DNA of 25,808 bases from Candidatus Falkowiibacteriota bacterium (GCA_903937325.1 CAIZYV010000073.1:1-25808); one strand, 5' to 3'. Shown: positions 1-8,660, counted from the first letter of the stretch. The notes: generated by a model not told the origin, from the sequence alone. Translations and numbers: made by a program.

Positions 1-864
1 GCGGCTGTCTCTGTGATGATTTATCTAACCTACAATAGCGATGGGCTTTTTTATCATCGTGCCAGTGGTGGCATAGGTGCTTGGTTGCTTCTTTCCCTGC
101 CTTATTTTTGGTTGATTTTTTTGGCTTTATTTATTTGGCTTTTATATTTCAATTTAAAACACATAAAAGGTGGCTACCGCTATCCAGTTTTTTTAATTGT
201 AACAGCATCAATTATTGCTAGTGTTATTTTTGGCTTAATTTTATATGCTCTTGGTTTTGGAGAAAAAATAGACGGTGAGATGGGTCGTAAAGCGCCTATG
301 TATGATCGAGTTTTTAATCCCAATATAGATTTATGGTCGCGACCGGAGGACGGCCGCTTGGCCGGTTTAGTAATTTCTGTAGTTGATGAAGAACACTTTG
401 TCCTTGCGGATAGACAGAGGGGTAAATGGAATATATCTCATGAAGAAAGTGAGGAAAATGAGGATGAAGAAAATCGTACTAACCAAGAAGAAGATGAGAG
501 GCTAATTATTGTGGGTCAGCCTGTCCATGTTGTTGGTCGAGTGGGCGGGCCTCAGGAATTTATAGCAGAAAAAATATTAATAATGAAACCGGGTAGAGAA
601 TTTTTTAAACGTTTAAACGATGACCTTCTGCCTCCACCTCCTTTTCCGGGACCCGGTCAATCTCCACATGGCTGCCTTCAGGGATCTCAATCTAATTTTG
701 TTAATATTCTCGATAAATACCCTGAATTTAAACAAGCCTTTTTAGAAGATTTATCTGCCAATAAGGAGATGATTAAAGCTATTAGCGCTGAAGATCCAGA
801 GTTTTTCCTTTCTTTGCAGGCTCTAGGTTTTGATCCGGTTTTTCTGCAATCTTTGAGTAAATAA
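1..864 (+). CDS. Membrane protein with OB-like extracytoplasmic domain (5'-partial)
   Basis: Function unknown. The frame is open to base 1, so the start probably lies outside the window; the first in-window start codons are GTG at 13 and ATG at 16. Numbering from base 1, a hydrophobic stretch at the edge may be the end of one membrane helix, followed by helices near residues 28-50 and 61-85. The soluble part carries a small beta-rich module (a VVDEEHFVLADR segment, then VGQPVHVVGRV and AEKILIMKP) that resembles DUF5666/OB-like folds. It is split by an acidic low-complexity insert of about 20 residues rich in Glu, Asp and Asn. A proline-rich linker (PPPPFPGPG) leads to a helical C-terminus. 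The gene ends just before a strong terminator, so it is a separate transcription unit from the MacAB genes. The DUF5666-like call is by eye; no catalytic motif is visible. Confidence 0.7.
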   Translation, partial: AAVSVMIYLTYNSDGLFYHRASGGIGAWLLLSLPYFWLIFLALFIWLLYFNLKHIKGGYRYPVFLIVTASIIASVIFGLILYALGFGEKIDGEMGRKAPMYDRVFNPNIDLWSRPEDGRLAGLVISVVDEEHFVLADRQRGKWNISHEESEENEDEENRTNQEEDERLIIVGQPVHVVGRVGGPQEFIAEKILIMKPGREFFKRLNDDLLPPPPFPGPGQSPHGCLQGSQSNFVNILDKYPEFKQAFLEDLSANKEMIKAISAEDPEFFLSLQALGFDPVFLQSLSK

Positions 865-877
865 ACTTTTTTTATTG

Positions 878-910
878 GGCCCGGGCTCTCAACTCGGGCC
901 TTTTTATTTT
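878..910 (+). terminator. Rho-independent terminator after the partial membrane protein
   Basis: An 8-bp stem GGCCCGGG/CTCGGGCC (one G-T wobble) with a 7-base loop is followed by TTTTTATTTT. It lies 13 bases after the stop codon. Confidence 0.88.
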
Positions 911-966
911 GTGAAAAGAAAATTTCTGTTTGTGCGTATTAATAAGAGAAGTTTAATTAAATTTAT

Positions 967-3078
967 ATGCAAAATAGTCAAACTATCAATAGCGCCGGCC
1001 TGCTTTTAAAAAAAACATCTTGGCGACGTTTGTTTCGCTCTAAGTGGTTTTATTTTTTTAGCTTGTTATTATTGTTAGGCGCTTTTTATTATTATCGCCA
1101 GGCTGGCGGATCGAGCGCAGAAACGCGTTATATTTTGAGTGCGGTCGCAAAGGGGACCGTCACTAATGTAATTTCTGGTACCGGACAAGTATCTGCTTCT
1201 AATCAAATAGATATTATACCAGCGGCATCAGGCGATATTTTGGAGCTTAATGTTGCTGCTGGCCAAAAAGTTATTGCTGGCGAAGTAATTGCTAAGCTAG
1301 ACGATACAGATGCGCAGTCGCAAGTTAGGCAAGCGAAAAATTCATTAGCATCTGCTCAGGCTAGTTTAGCCTCTAAATTAGCCGGTCCTAGTGCTGAGGA
1401 AATTATCGTTTCAAAAAAATCAATTGAATCTTCTCGGATGTCTTATGACAATACCGTTAATAATCTTGTTTATACCAAGCAGGCTAATGCTGATAGCCTA
1501 GAAAAGGCAAAGTTACAAGTAGAGAATTCTAATATTAGTCTTGCTAACGCTCAAAGGACTTATGATAATGCTATTTCATCTTCTGGCATATCTTCTGATT
1601 CTGATAGTAATAGTTTAGATAAAGCTTATAGTGATACAAAAAATACTCTTACTTCTGCTCAGATTTCTCTCCGATCAGCCCTGGTTAACGCCGATAATAT
1701 TTTGGAGAAGAATAATTATAATAATTCCGGGCATAATTATAAAAATTATTTAGGTGTCCGTAATGCTCAATCAATCAATACGGCTGATAATGCTTATAAT
1801 GTCGCTCGTGGCAGCTTTCTTAGTCTTGTGACAGATTATTCGGCTGCAGAAAATTCTTGGAATAATGAGAAAATAGAAAATTTATTGGTTAAGACTCAAG
1901 AGACGGCTAGCCTGATGCGTTCTTTGGCGACAGCTATTTCCGATCTTTTACTTAATTCAATTACTTCGGCTGATTTCAACCAATCGACGCTTGATTCTTA
2001 TAAGCAGACATCTTCTTCTCAAGAAACGACGATGATTTCTTTACTTAATTCTTTGCAATCAATGCAGCAGTCTTTAGTAAATGCAAAATTAAATTCTTCT
2101 TCATCAGATATTTCCGTCAATGCTAGCGTCGCCAATGCTAAAGCTTCCTTGGAATCAGCAAAAAATAATCTTATATCGGCTGACAACGCTTTAAAGCAGG
2201 CAGAAATAGATAATCAAAAGAGCCTTGATTCGGCTAATAATGAAATTGCTGCTAAAAAAAATTCCTATGAAAGCGCTCAAGCACAATTAGATTTAAAAGT
2301 CGCTAAGCCGCGTTCTGTCGAACTAACTTCTTATTATTTACAAATTGCGACAGCGGAAGTTAATTATCAAGAGACTCTGGATAATTTAGAGGAAACAGAG
2401 ATTAAAGCACCGATTGATGGTATTATTGCTCAAGTTAATAAAAAAGCGGGAGACAGTGTTCGGGACAGCGATTCCGGCGACACCTTGGCAACAATCATCA
2501 CTGAAGAGAAGTTGGCTGTTATTTCTTTAAACGAAGTTGATGTTGCTCGCGTTGCCGTAGGTCAAAAAGCGATTTTATCTTTCAGTGCTTTAGAAGATTT
2601 AGAAATGACCGGCACTGTCGTTGAGATAGAAAGTATCGGAACTGTTAGTCAGGGAGTAGTAAGTTATGAAGTAAAAATAGTTTTGGATTCTCAGGATGAA
2701 AGGATTAAGCCGCAAATGACCGTTTCCGCCGATATTATAGTGGAAAAAAGCATTGATGTTTTAAATATCCCTAACGCTGCCGTTAAAAATGACGAGAATG
2801 GTGATGCTTATGTTGAAGTTTTAGATTTTAAAGGTGAACTCGATCCTAGCGGAGTATCTTCTACTAAGGAGCCTGTGGTATTCTATGTCGAAACCGGCTT
2901 ATCCGATGATACTAATACGGAAATAAAAAGTGGCTTAGATGAAGGGGCGCTTGTCGTGGTTAAAATAACTATTGCTTCTAATTCTTCCTCTACAACTGCA
3001 AAATCTAGTGCCACTAGCCTCTTGGGCGGTAGCGGCATGGGCGGGATGCGTTCCGCTGGCGGACCGCCAGGGATGTAA
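967..3078 (+). CDS. HlyD/MacA-family efflux adaptor with very long helical hairpin
   Basis: This is a membrane-fusion (adaptor) subunit for the MacB-like ABC exporter encoded directly downstream. A short cytosolic N-terminus precedes one membrane anchor (about residues 25-43). The first half of a biotinyl-lipoyl domain follows (about 62-107, including SGDILELNVAAGQKV), then a very long Ala/Ser/Asn-rich coiled-coil region (about 110-470). The second lipoyl half is at about 475-500 (IKAPIDGIIAQVNKKAGDSV), followed by a beta-barrel and membrane-proximal domain. The C-terminal tail is rich in Gly and Met (GGSGMGGMRSAGG). At 703 residues it is nearly twice the size of E. coli MacA (about 370), with the excess in the hairpin. 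The stop is four bases before the ATPase start, which indicates an operon. No Shine-Dalgarno motif is seen. A weak TTTAAT at 952-957 could serve as a -10. The substrate cannot be told from sequence. Confidence 0.9.
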   Translation: MQNSQTINSAGLLLKKTSWRRLFRSKWFYFFSLLLLLGAFYYYRQAGGSSAETRYILSAVAKGTVTNVISGTGQVSASNQIDIIPAASGDILELNVAAGQKVIAGEVIAKLDDTDAQSQVRQAKNSLASAQASLASKLAGPSAEEIIVSKKSIESSRMSYDNTVNNLVYTKQANADSLEKAKLQVENSNISLANAQRTYDNAISSSGISSDSDSNSLDKAYSDTKNTLTSAQISLRSALVNADNILEKNNYNNSGHNYKNYLGVRNAQSINTADNAYNVARGSFLSLVTDYSAAENSWNNEKIENLLVKTQETASLMRSLATAISDLLLNSITSADFNQSTLDSYKQTSSSQETTMISLLNSLQSMQQSLVNAKLNSSSSDISVNASVANAKASLESAKNNLISADNALKQAEIDNQKSLDSANNEIAAKKNSYESAQAQLDLKVAKPRSVELTSYYLQIATAEVNYQETLDNLEETEIKAPIDGIIAQVNKKAGDSVRDSDSGDTLATIITEEKLAVISLNEVDVARVAVGQKAILSFSALEDLEMTGTVVEIESIGTVSQGVVSYEVKIVLDSQDERIKPQMTVSADIIVEKSIDVLNIPNAAVKNDENGDAYVEVLDFKGELDPSGVSSTKEPVVFYVETGLSDDTNTEIKSGLDEGALVVVKITIASNSSSTTAKSSATSLLGGSGMGGMRSAGGPPGM

Positions 3079-3082
3079 TCTT

Positions 3083-3775
3083 ATGAAAAAAAATAACGCT
3101 GAAGTAGCCATCGCTTGTCATAATATAAATAAGATTTATCAAACTGGTGATATTTTTACTCAGGTTCTTTATAATATTTCTTTTGAGATAAAGAGAGGTG
3201 AATTTGTAGCTATTACTGGTCCGTCTGGCTCGGGAAAATCAACCATTATGCATATTATCGGCGCCTTAGATTCGCCGAGTAGCGGTTCATATTATCTTGA
3301 TGGTCAGGATGTTTCTCAATTATCCGATGATGAATTAGCCGATATTAGGAAAAATAAAATTGGCTTTGTTTTCCAGTCCTTTAATTTATTAAAAAGAACA
3401 ACTGTCTTACGGAATGTCATGTTGCCACTGGTATATGCCGAGGCGCCGGTCGAAAATAGATTGGCCTTAGCCTCCAAAGCTTTGTTAGCGGCTGGTTTAG
3501 AGGAAGATCGCTGGGCACATCTTTCTAATCAACTTTCTGGCGGGCAAATGCAAAGGGTAGCCATTGCTCGCGCTTTAGTTAATAACCCAGCTATTATTTT
3601 AGCTGATGAACCGACTGGTAATTTGGATACGAAGACTGGAGAGATAGTTCTAGATACTTTTCGCCGGCTTAATAAAGAAGAAGGGCACACGATCATTCTA
3701 ATTACTCATGAAGCTGATGTTGCTAAACATGCTGATCGAATAATATATATAAAAGATGGCCATCTGGTTGAATAA
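3083..3775 (+). CDS. MacB/LolD-type ABC transporter ATP-binding protein
   Basis: This is the ATPase subunit that powers the adjacent permease and adaptor. The 230-residue chain has every canonical motif: Walker A GPSGSGKST at 46-54, Q-loop Gln98, signature LSGGQ at 151-155, Walker B IILADE at 171-176, D-loop NLD at 180-182 and H-loop His209. Its length and sequence fit the MacB/LolD/FtsE class, which pairs with FtsX-like permeases. I chose ATG 3083 because it starts four bases after the adaptor stop and gives a normal-length ABC domain. An earlier in-frame start at 2972 would overlap the adaptor by over 100 bases and add residues with no family similarity. It is separated by nine bases from the permease gene, so the E. 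coli MacB fusion of ATPase and permease is split into two genes here. Confidence 0.95.
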   Translation: MKKNNAEVAIACHNINKIYQTGDIFTQVLYNISFEIKRGEFVAITGPSGSGKSTIMHIIGALDSPSSGSYYLDGQDVSQLSDDELADIRKNKIGFVFQSFNLLKRTTVLRNVMLPLVYAEAPVENRLALASKALLAAGLEEDRWAHLSNQLSGGQMQRVAIARALVNNPAIILADEPTGNLDTKTGEIVLDTFRRLNKEEGHTIILITHEADVAKHADRIIYIKDGHLVE

Positions 3776-3784
3776 TTAAAATTT

Positions 3785-4999
3785 ATGATGTTCAAAGATC
3801 TATATCAGGAAACAATGGCGGCCATAACGGCTAATAAGGCTCGTTCGGGTCTTACTATTTTAGGTATTGTTATTGGTATTGCTTCGGTGATTGCGCTTAT
3901 CGCCGTTGGCCAGGGAACTCAAGATTCAATTAAGACGAGCATCCAGTCAATTGGTTCTAATCTTATTATGGTTATGCCTGGCGCACAAAGGTCAGGAGGT
4001 GTAAGTGGTGGCATGGGCAGCGCTCAATCATTAACTCTGGATGACGCCAAGGCGATTGGTCAAGAAATAGATGGTGTTAAAGCGGTTGCCCCGGAAATAT
4101 CTAAACGATATCAAGTTATCTTCGGCAGCAGTAATACTAATACTTCTATAGTTGGAACAAGTATTAGTTATCAGGAAATACGCAGTCTCGAAATAGATAC
4201 AGGTGTTTTTTTAAGCGCGGAAGATGTGAGTGCGATGAGAAAGGTCGCGGTTATCGGTTCGACTACGCGCGACGATCTTTTCGGTGCAGGTTTTGATCCG
4301 GTAGGTAAGACTATTAAAGTAAATAATATTAATTTTAAAGTCGTCGGAGTGACTAAATCTAAAGGGGGAAGTGGTTCTAATACTCAGGATGATCAAATTA
4401 TTATTCCTTATACTGTTGCTCAAAAATATTTTACTAATAATCAATACGTCGGCACTATCAGTATTTCTGCTGAGAGCGAGGAAATGATTGATACTGTGCA
4501 AGAACAGGTAAGCGCTTTGTTGTTAGAGCGCCATGATAAAACTGAGGAAACAACTGATTTTCGAATTATGAATCAAGCGGACATTGTCTCGGCGGCTTCG
4601 TCAATTACAGAAACACTTACTATGTTATTAGCAGCGATTGCCGGTATATCTCTTATTGTCGGCGGTATTGGCATTATGAATATGATGCTTACTAACGTGA
4701 CAGAGCGGACCAGAGAAATCGGTTTGCGTAAGGCGATTGGTGCTAAAAGAAATGATATCAGCAATCAATTTTTAGCTGAATCTATTTCTCTGACTTTTTT
4801 GGGAGGCTTTATCGGTATTATCTTGGGCTGGGCAATTGCCTGGGGCATAGCTCAGTTTGCTTCTTTAAATACTAGTGTTTCCTGGTCTTCAATTTTACTT
4901 GCCTTCGGAGTTTCTGCCGGTATCGGCATAGTATTCGGTTATTATCCTGCCAGGCGAGCTTCCCGGCTTAATCCGATTGATGCTTTGCGTTATGAATAA
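3785..4999 (+). CDS. MacB/FtsX-like ABC transporter permease
   Basis: This is the membrane subunit of the MacAB-type exporter. One N-terminal helix (about 22-42) is followed by a large extracytoplasmic MacB-type domain (about 45-270) and three C-terminal helices (about 276-298, 338-360 and 368-388), the usual FtsX topology. The conserved cytosolic motif ERTREIGLRKAIGA follows helix 2, and the C-terminus has the family pattern PARRASRLNPIDALRYE. The extracytoplasmic domain has a Gly/Ser/Met-rich loop near residues 68-82. Two consecutive ATG codons (3785 and 3788) are both possible starts. MacB-type proteins are mechanotransmission ABC pumps that drive the adaptor rather than moving substrate across the inner membrane directly. 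This is family knowledge and is not shown by the sequence itself. Confidence 0.93.
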   Translation: MMFKDLYQETMAAITANKARSGLTILGIVIGIASVIALIAVGQGTQDSIKTSIQSIGSNLIMVMPGAQRSGGVSGGMGSAQSLTLDDAKAIGQEIDGVKAVAPEISKRYQVIFGSSNTNTSIVGTSISYQEIRSLEIDTGVFLSAEDVSAMRKVAVIGSTTRDDLFGAGFDPVGKTIKVNNINFKVVGVTKSKGGSGSNTQDDQIIIPYTVAQKYFTNNQYVGTISISAESEEMIDTVQEQVSALLLERHDKTEETTDFRIMNQADIVSAASSITETLTMLLAAIAGISLIVGGIGIMNMMLTNVTERTREIGLRKAIGAKRNDISNQFLAESISLTFLGGFIGIILGWAIAWGIAQFASLNTSVSWSSILLAFGVSAGIGIVFGYYPARRASRLNPIDALRYE

Positions 5000-5019
5000 T
5001 TATTAATTATTTGAAAAAT

Positions 5020-5517
5020 ATGTTAAACAAAAAACAATTGCCCTTTATCGTCGCGGCTGCTCTTATTTTACTCGTTACTTCATTTTATTTTGGTCGGATT
5101 TCAGGAGATGGGAAATCGACTGTACCAAACTTTAATAACGGCATGGAAAGAGATATGTTGAGAGCTTCTAGTAAGGGGCAAAACAGTGCCACTCGTCGGA
5201 CTGTCGCTAATATGATTAGCGGGGAAATAATTAGTCGAGACGATAAAAGCCTGACAATCGAATTATCTGATGGTGGTTCCAGAATACTTTATTTCTCCGA
5301 TGCCACTGTTGTCGGGAAGACAGTTACCACCAGTAGTAGCGTTCTTGCCGTTGGTCAAATGGTGACGGCGAATGGGGAAACAGGAAGCGACGGTAGTTTA
5401 GTAGCTCAGAATATTCAAATTCGAGATGAACAATCATTGCCTATTTTTCCTGACGGTGGGCCAGCAGATGGCAGCGGACAGGGTAGTGGACGTGGCCAAG
5501 TTCAGTCTCTTCAATAA
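5020..5517 (+). CDS. Exported DUF5666-like OB-fold protein
   Basis: A short exported protein with an uncleaved N-terminal anchor or signal (about residues 5-24), a linker, and one beta-rich module (ISGEIISRDDKSLTIEL, then VLAVGQMVTANGE and LVAQNIQIRD) resembling the DUF5666 family. The tail is Gly/Ser/Gln-rich and probably disordered. I prefer ATG 5020 over the in-frame TTG at 5011, since the TTG adds only three residues. It lies 20 bases after the permease stop and before a terminator, so it is probably the last gene of the MacAB operon. The module resembles the one in the partial protein at the left edge. The role is unknown; an accessory or extracytoplasmic binding subunit of the exporter is an inference from position only. 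Confidence 0.72.
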   Translation: MLNKKQLPFIVAAALILLVTSFYFGRISGDGKSTVPNFNNGMERDMLRASSKGQNSATRRTVANMISGEIISRDDKSLTIELSDGGSRILYFSDATVVGKTVTTSSSVLAVGQMVTANGETGSDGSLVAQNIQIRDEQSLPIFPDGGPADGSGQGSGRGQVQSLQ

Positions 5518-5538
5518 ATTTGTTATCATTATTTAAAT

Positions 5539-5575
5539 AGCGACCTGATTAAAATTCGGGTCGCTTTTCTTGTTG
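5539..5575 (+). terminator. Rho-independent terminator of the MacAB operon
   Basis: A 10-bp stem (AGCGACCTGA/TCGGGTCGCT, one wobble) encloses a 7-base A/T loop and is followed by TTTTCTTGTT. It starts 21 bases after the stop codon. Confidence 0.85.
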
Positions 5576-5579
5576 CTTA

Positions 5580-5588
5580 TGTTATAAT
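5580..5588 (+). promoter_or_regulatory. Extended -10 promoter for the tspO operon
   Basis: A perfect TATAAT (5583-5588) preceded by TG one base upstream gives a consensus extended -10. No good -35 is visible at 16-18 bases, as expected for an extended -10 promoter. The predicted start site near 5595 leaves about 19 untranslated bases before the ATG at 5614. Confidence 0.65.
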
Positions 5589-5613
5589 AAGGATAAGTAT
5601 AATTAATAATTCT

Positions 5614-6090
5614 ATGAAAAAAAATGATTTATTTTTATTAATCACCAGTCTTTTAGTTCCTTTATTGGCTGGGTTTATCGGCTCTCTTTTTACTGTTACC
5701 GGCCCTGGCACCTGGTACGCCTCGTTGACTAAGCCTTTTTTCAACCCGCCCGATTGGTTATTTGCTCCGGCCTGGACGCTTCTTTTTATTCTGATGGGAG
5801 TCGCTCTTTTTCTTATCTGTCGCCGAGGCCGGAGAGAGGAAGAGGTTATATCTAGTTTAAAGCTATTTTTTATACAGCTAAGTTTTAATATTATCTGGTC
5901 GTATTTCTTTTTTACCTTACAAAATCCGCGTTTAGCTTTTTTTGAAATTATTGCTTTATGGTTAGCTATTGTGGCGAATATTCTTGCCTTTCGTAAAATT
6001 GATCGCCGAGCAGCCTATCTTCTTTTTTCTTATTTACTTTGGGTTTCTTTCGCCGCTTGTTTAAATTATAGTATTTGGCGTCTTAATTAA
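5614..6090 (+). CDS. tspO: TspO/MBR family tryptophan-rich membrane protein
   Basis: This is a five-helix membrane protein of the TspO/MBR (translocator protein) family, which binds tetrapyrroles and other hydrophobic ligands and has been linked to stress signalling. Helices fall near 8-28, 48-68, 80-100, 106-127 and 132-155. Family hallmarks are present: Trp34-Tyr35, Lys40-Pro41, Pro45-Pro46, Pro52 and Trp54, the helix-3 pattern N92..W95-S96..F98, and the helix-5 pattern Y140..W143..FAACLN. Length (158) is normal for the family. It is the first gene after a clean extended -10 promoter, and its stop is one base from the Nudix start, so the two are almost certainly co-transcribed. The ligand is unknown, and a genome this reduced may not make its own haem (inference). 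Confidence 0.93.
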   Translation: MKKNDLFLLITSLLVPLLAGFIGSLFTVTGPGTWYASLTKPFFNPPDWLFAPAWTLLFILMGVALFLICRRGRREEEVISSLKLFFIQLSFNIIWSYFFFTLQNPRLAFFEIIALWLAIVANILAFRKIDRRAAYLLFSYLLWVSFAACLNYSIWRLN

Positions 6091-6091
6091 T

Positions 6092-6517
6092 ATGCCGATT
6101 GATCACAAAAATATTCGCGTTTTAGCTTTAGCTTTGATTAAAGATCATGGCCGATTTTTAGCTTGCGCTGGTTTTAATAAGTTGAATAAAAAGAGACATT
6201 TCCGACTTTTAGGCGGCGGTGTTGAATTTGGTGAGAGTGGTATTCAAGCCCTGCGCAGAGAAATAAAAGAAGAGTTGGGGCTTAGCATCTTTGCATCCAA
6301 ACTTATTAGTATCGAAGAAAACCGTTTTGTGTTTAACGGTTTACCTGGGCATGAAATTGTTTTTTTGTATCAAACATCTTTTCGATCTAAAAGTGCTTAT
6401 AGTCGCGATTTTTTTCCCATTCTTGATTCTGGCGGAGATTTTCAGGCAGAATGGTTTCGGCGTGCAGATTTGAAAAAGTGCCACTTATATCCGCGTTCAG
6501 CGGAAAAATATATCTAA
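6092..6517 (+). CDS. Nudix hydrolase
   Basis: This enzyme hydrolyses a nucleoside diphosphate linked to another moiety. The Nudix box is complete at residues 42-64 and matches G-x5-E-x7-REUxEExGU exactly, with Gly42, Glu48, Arg56-Glu57 and the metal-binding Glu60-Glu61. Flanking beta strands (VLALALIKDHGRFLA and HEIVFLYQTSF) fit the fold. It is a compact, single-domain 141-residue enzyme, so the substrate cannot be assigned. It follows tspO after one base and precedes the acyl-CoA ligase by six bases, giving an operon of three. No Shine-Dalgarno motif precedes the ATG, so translational coupling to tspO is plausible. Confidence 0.9.
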   Translation: MPIDHKNIRVLALALIKDHGRFLACAGFNKLNKKRHFRLLGGGVEFGESGIQALRREIKEELGLSIFASKLISIEENRFVFNGLPGHEIVFLYQTSFRSKSAYSRDFFPILDSGGDFQAEWFRRADLKKCHLYPRSAEKYI

Positions 6518-6523
6518 AATTTT

Positions 6524-8632
6524 ATGATTGATTTAAAATATTTATTTTCTCCTCATTCGCTTGCCGTTGTTGGCGCTTCTACTAAAGAGCATAGTGTCGG
6601 CCGCTCTGTTTTAGATAATCTCCGTCTTTTTGGTTTTAAGGGCCCCTTATTTCCTGTTAATCCAAAGACGGATAATATTGATGGTTTGAAATGCTATCCT
6701 AATTTAAGCGCTATCGGTCAGAAAATTGATTTAGCTATTATTATCGTGCCGGCTTTGTCGGTTGCAACTGTTTTGCGTGAAGCCGGTATTTTGGGTATCC
6801 GGGCGGCGATTATTATTTCGGCCGGTTTTAAAGATGCTGGACGTAATGATTTGGAAAGGGAAATTAACCTTATCGCCAAACAGTATCATATCGCCGTTTT
6901 AGGCCCGAATTGTTTGGGTATGATTATACCGAGTTTGAAATTGAATGCTAGTTTCACTACTCTTATGCCTAAGCCGGGTGCATTGGCTGTTTTATCTCAA
7001 AGTGGCGCTTTGGGAACTTCCATTCTTGATAATGACAATCATCTTCATCTTGGCTTTTCATTGTTTGCGAGTGTTGGCAACAAAGCTGTTTTAGATGAAG
7101 CGGATTTTTTGCAATATTTACGTGCTGATAAGTCCACAGAGGTAATTGGTATTTATGCAGAGAATTTGGCCCGACCTCGTAAGCTGGCTCCTTTAATTAA
7201 AAAATTGAGCTGCGGCGCAAATCCTAAACCTGTTGTTGTTTTAAAATCTGGGCGTACTTTGGCTGGTGCTAGTGCTAGTTCTTCCCACACAGGTGCTATT
7301 GCTGGCAACGATGCAGTTTATGAAGCTTTTTTAAAACAGAGTGGTGCGATTCGCGCCCGTAATACAACAGAATTTTTTGATTATCTTCAGATATTTAGTA
7401 AAAACAAGTTGCAGACTAGCGATCGTTTAGCCATTATTACTAATGCTGGCGGTCCAGGGGTGTTAGCAATTGATACTGCCTCAGAATCATCTTTAAGTCT
7501 AGCTAAGTTATCGCTTAAGACTAAGGCTTCTTTATCGGCGATTTTACCGCCGGCCGCCTCTAAACATAATCCAATTGATATTTTGGGCGATGCTAGTCCG
7601 GAGCGTTTTCGCGATGTTTTGGAGATTGTGGCGGCGGATAGAGGGGTTCATTCTATTTTAATTTTGTTGACGCCGCAGTCGATGACTAGAGTTGATGAGG
7701 TCGCCGAGTTTATTATTGACTGGCGCCGACGTTCATCTAAGTCCCTAGCTGTCTGTTTTATGGGCGCAAGCTTAGTTAGTGCTGCCGTCGATCATCTGCG
7801 CTTAAATAAAGTGGCAACTTTTGACTATCCTGAAAATGCTGTTAAAGCTTTAGGCGCTTTAGCCAGTTTTTCTGTAAATCGCAGTGCTATTTTAAAAAGA
7901 TCAAAAGCACCAGCGCCTAAGCTAGCTAAATCAGCTTTTGCTAAAGTAGACAAAATTTTTGACCAGGCCAGAAAAGAAGACTCGCTGGAATTACCGGAGT
8001 TCAAAGCTTTGCCTGTTTTTGAGGCTTATGGTTTGCCCGTGCCCGATTTCTTATTGATTAGGAATGAGCGTGAAGCAAAAAAAGCCAGTAAACACTTTTC
8101 TGATGCAGTTGCCTTGAAAATTGCTTCTGTCGATATTTTGCATAAAAGTGAAATGAGTGGGATTTCTTTAGATATTCTGCCGAAAAATATCCCCGATGCT
8201 TATAGTCATTTATTAGCTAGAGTAAAACATCGACAAGCTGATGCTCGTATCGAAGGAGTGTTAGTGGCGCCGATGGCGGAGCCGGGCTTAGCAGAAATGA
8301 TTATTGGCGCGGTTAAAGATCCAAATCTAGGTCATGCTTTAATGATTGGTTGGGGAGGAATTTATACAGAAATTATTCGGGATGCCGCTTTTGGTTTAAG
8401 TCCCTTAAGTCGCGACAGAATAAACAGCATGATTGATTCTTTGAAGATAAGCAAGATATTGGCTGGCGCTCGCGGCGCTAAAACGGCTGACCGAGAAAGT
8501 TTAGTTGATATTATGTTGCGCTTAGATGCTTTATTGCGCGATTTTCCTGATATCAAAGAAATTGATCTTAACCCAGTAATTATCAGAGAAAAAGGGGCTT
8601 TAGTTTTAGACGCCCGTATTCTTTTGTCCTAA
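6524..8632 (+). CDS. ADP-forming acetate/acyl-CoA ligase, alpha-beta fusion
   Basis: This enzyme makes ATP from ADP, phosphate and an acyl-CoA (typically acetyl-CoA), releasing the free acid; it is a substrate-level phosphorylation step in fermenters. The single chain has the full domain set: CoA-binding Rossmann domain (about 7-105), succinyl-CoA-synthetase-like domains (about 125-440, with GPNCLG at 127-132 and SQSGALG at 158-164), a linker, then an ATP-grasp domain (about 480-702). The phosphorylated His is His255 in SSSHTGA. The second conserved His is His540 in DILHKS. The ATP-grasp part shows GWGGIYTE and EIDLNPV. Length (702) matches fused enzymes, whereas some archaea encode two subunits. 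It is the last gene of the tspO operon and ends 28 bases before a strong terminator. The exact acyl substrate is not determinable. Confidence 0.95.
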   Translation: MIDLKYLFSPHSLAVVGASTKEHSVGRSVLDNLRLFGFKGPLFPVNPKTDNIDGLKCYPNLSAIGQKIDLAIIIVPALSVATVLREAGILGIRAAIIISAGFKDAGRNDLEREINLIAKQYHIAVLGPNCLGMIIPSLKLNASFTTLMPKPGALAVLSQSGALGTSILDNDNHLHLGFSLFASVGNKAVLDEADFLQYLRADKSTEVIGIYAENLARPRKLAPLIKKLSCGANPKPVVVLKSGRTLAGASASSSHTGAIAGNDAVYEAFLKQSGAIRARNTTEFFDYLQIFSKNKLQTSDRLAIITNAGGPGVLAIDTASESSLSLAKLSLKTKASLSAILPPAASKHNPIDILGDASPERFRDVLEIVAADRGVHSILILLTPQSMTRVDEVAEFIIDWRRRSSKSLAVCFMGASLVSAAVDHLRLNKVATFDYPENAVKALGALASFSVNRSAILKRSKAPAPKLAKSAFAKVDKIFDQARKEDSLELPEFKALPVFEAYGLPVPDFLLIRNEREAKKASKHFSDAVALKIASVDILHKSEMSGISLDILPKNIPDAYSHLLARVKHRQADARIEGVLVAPMAEPGLAEMIIGAVKDPNLGHALMIGWGGIYTEIIRDAAFGLSPLSRDRINSMIDSLKISKILAGARGAKTADRESLVDIMLRLDALLRDFPDIKEIDLNPVIIREKGALVLDARILLS

Positions 8633-8660
8633 TTTTTTGCGAGAGCAATAAAAATTCTAA

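Noticed and set aside
2972..3082. Upstream start for the ABC ATPase
   Set aside because: It overlaps the adaptor by more than 100 bases and adds residues without ABC similarity; ATG 3083 gives a standard domain.
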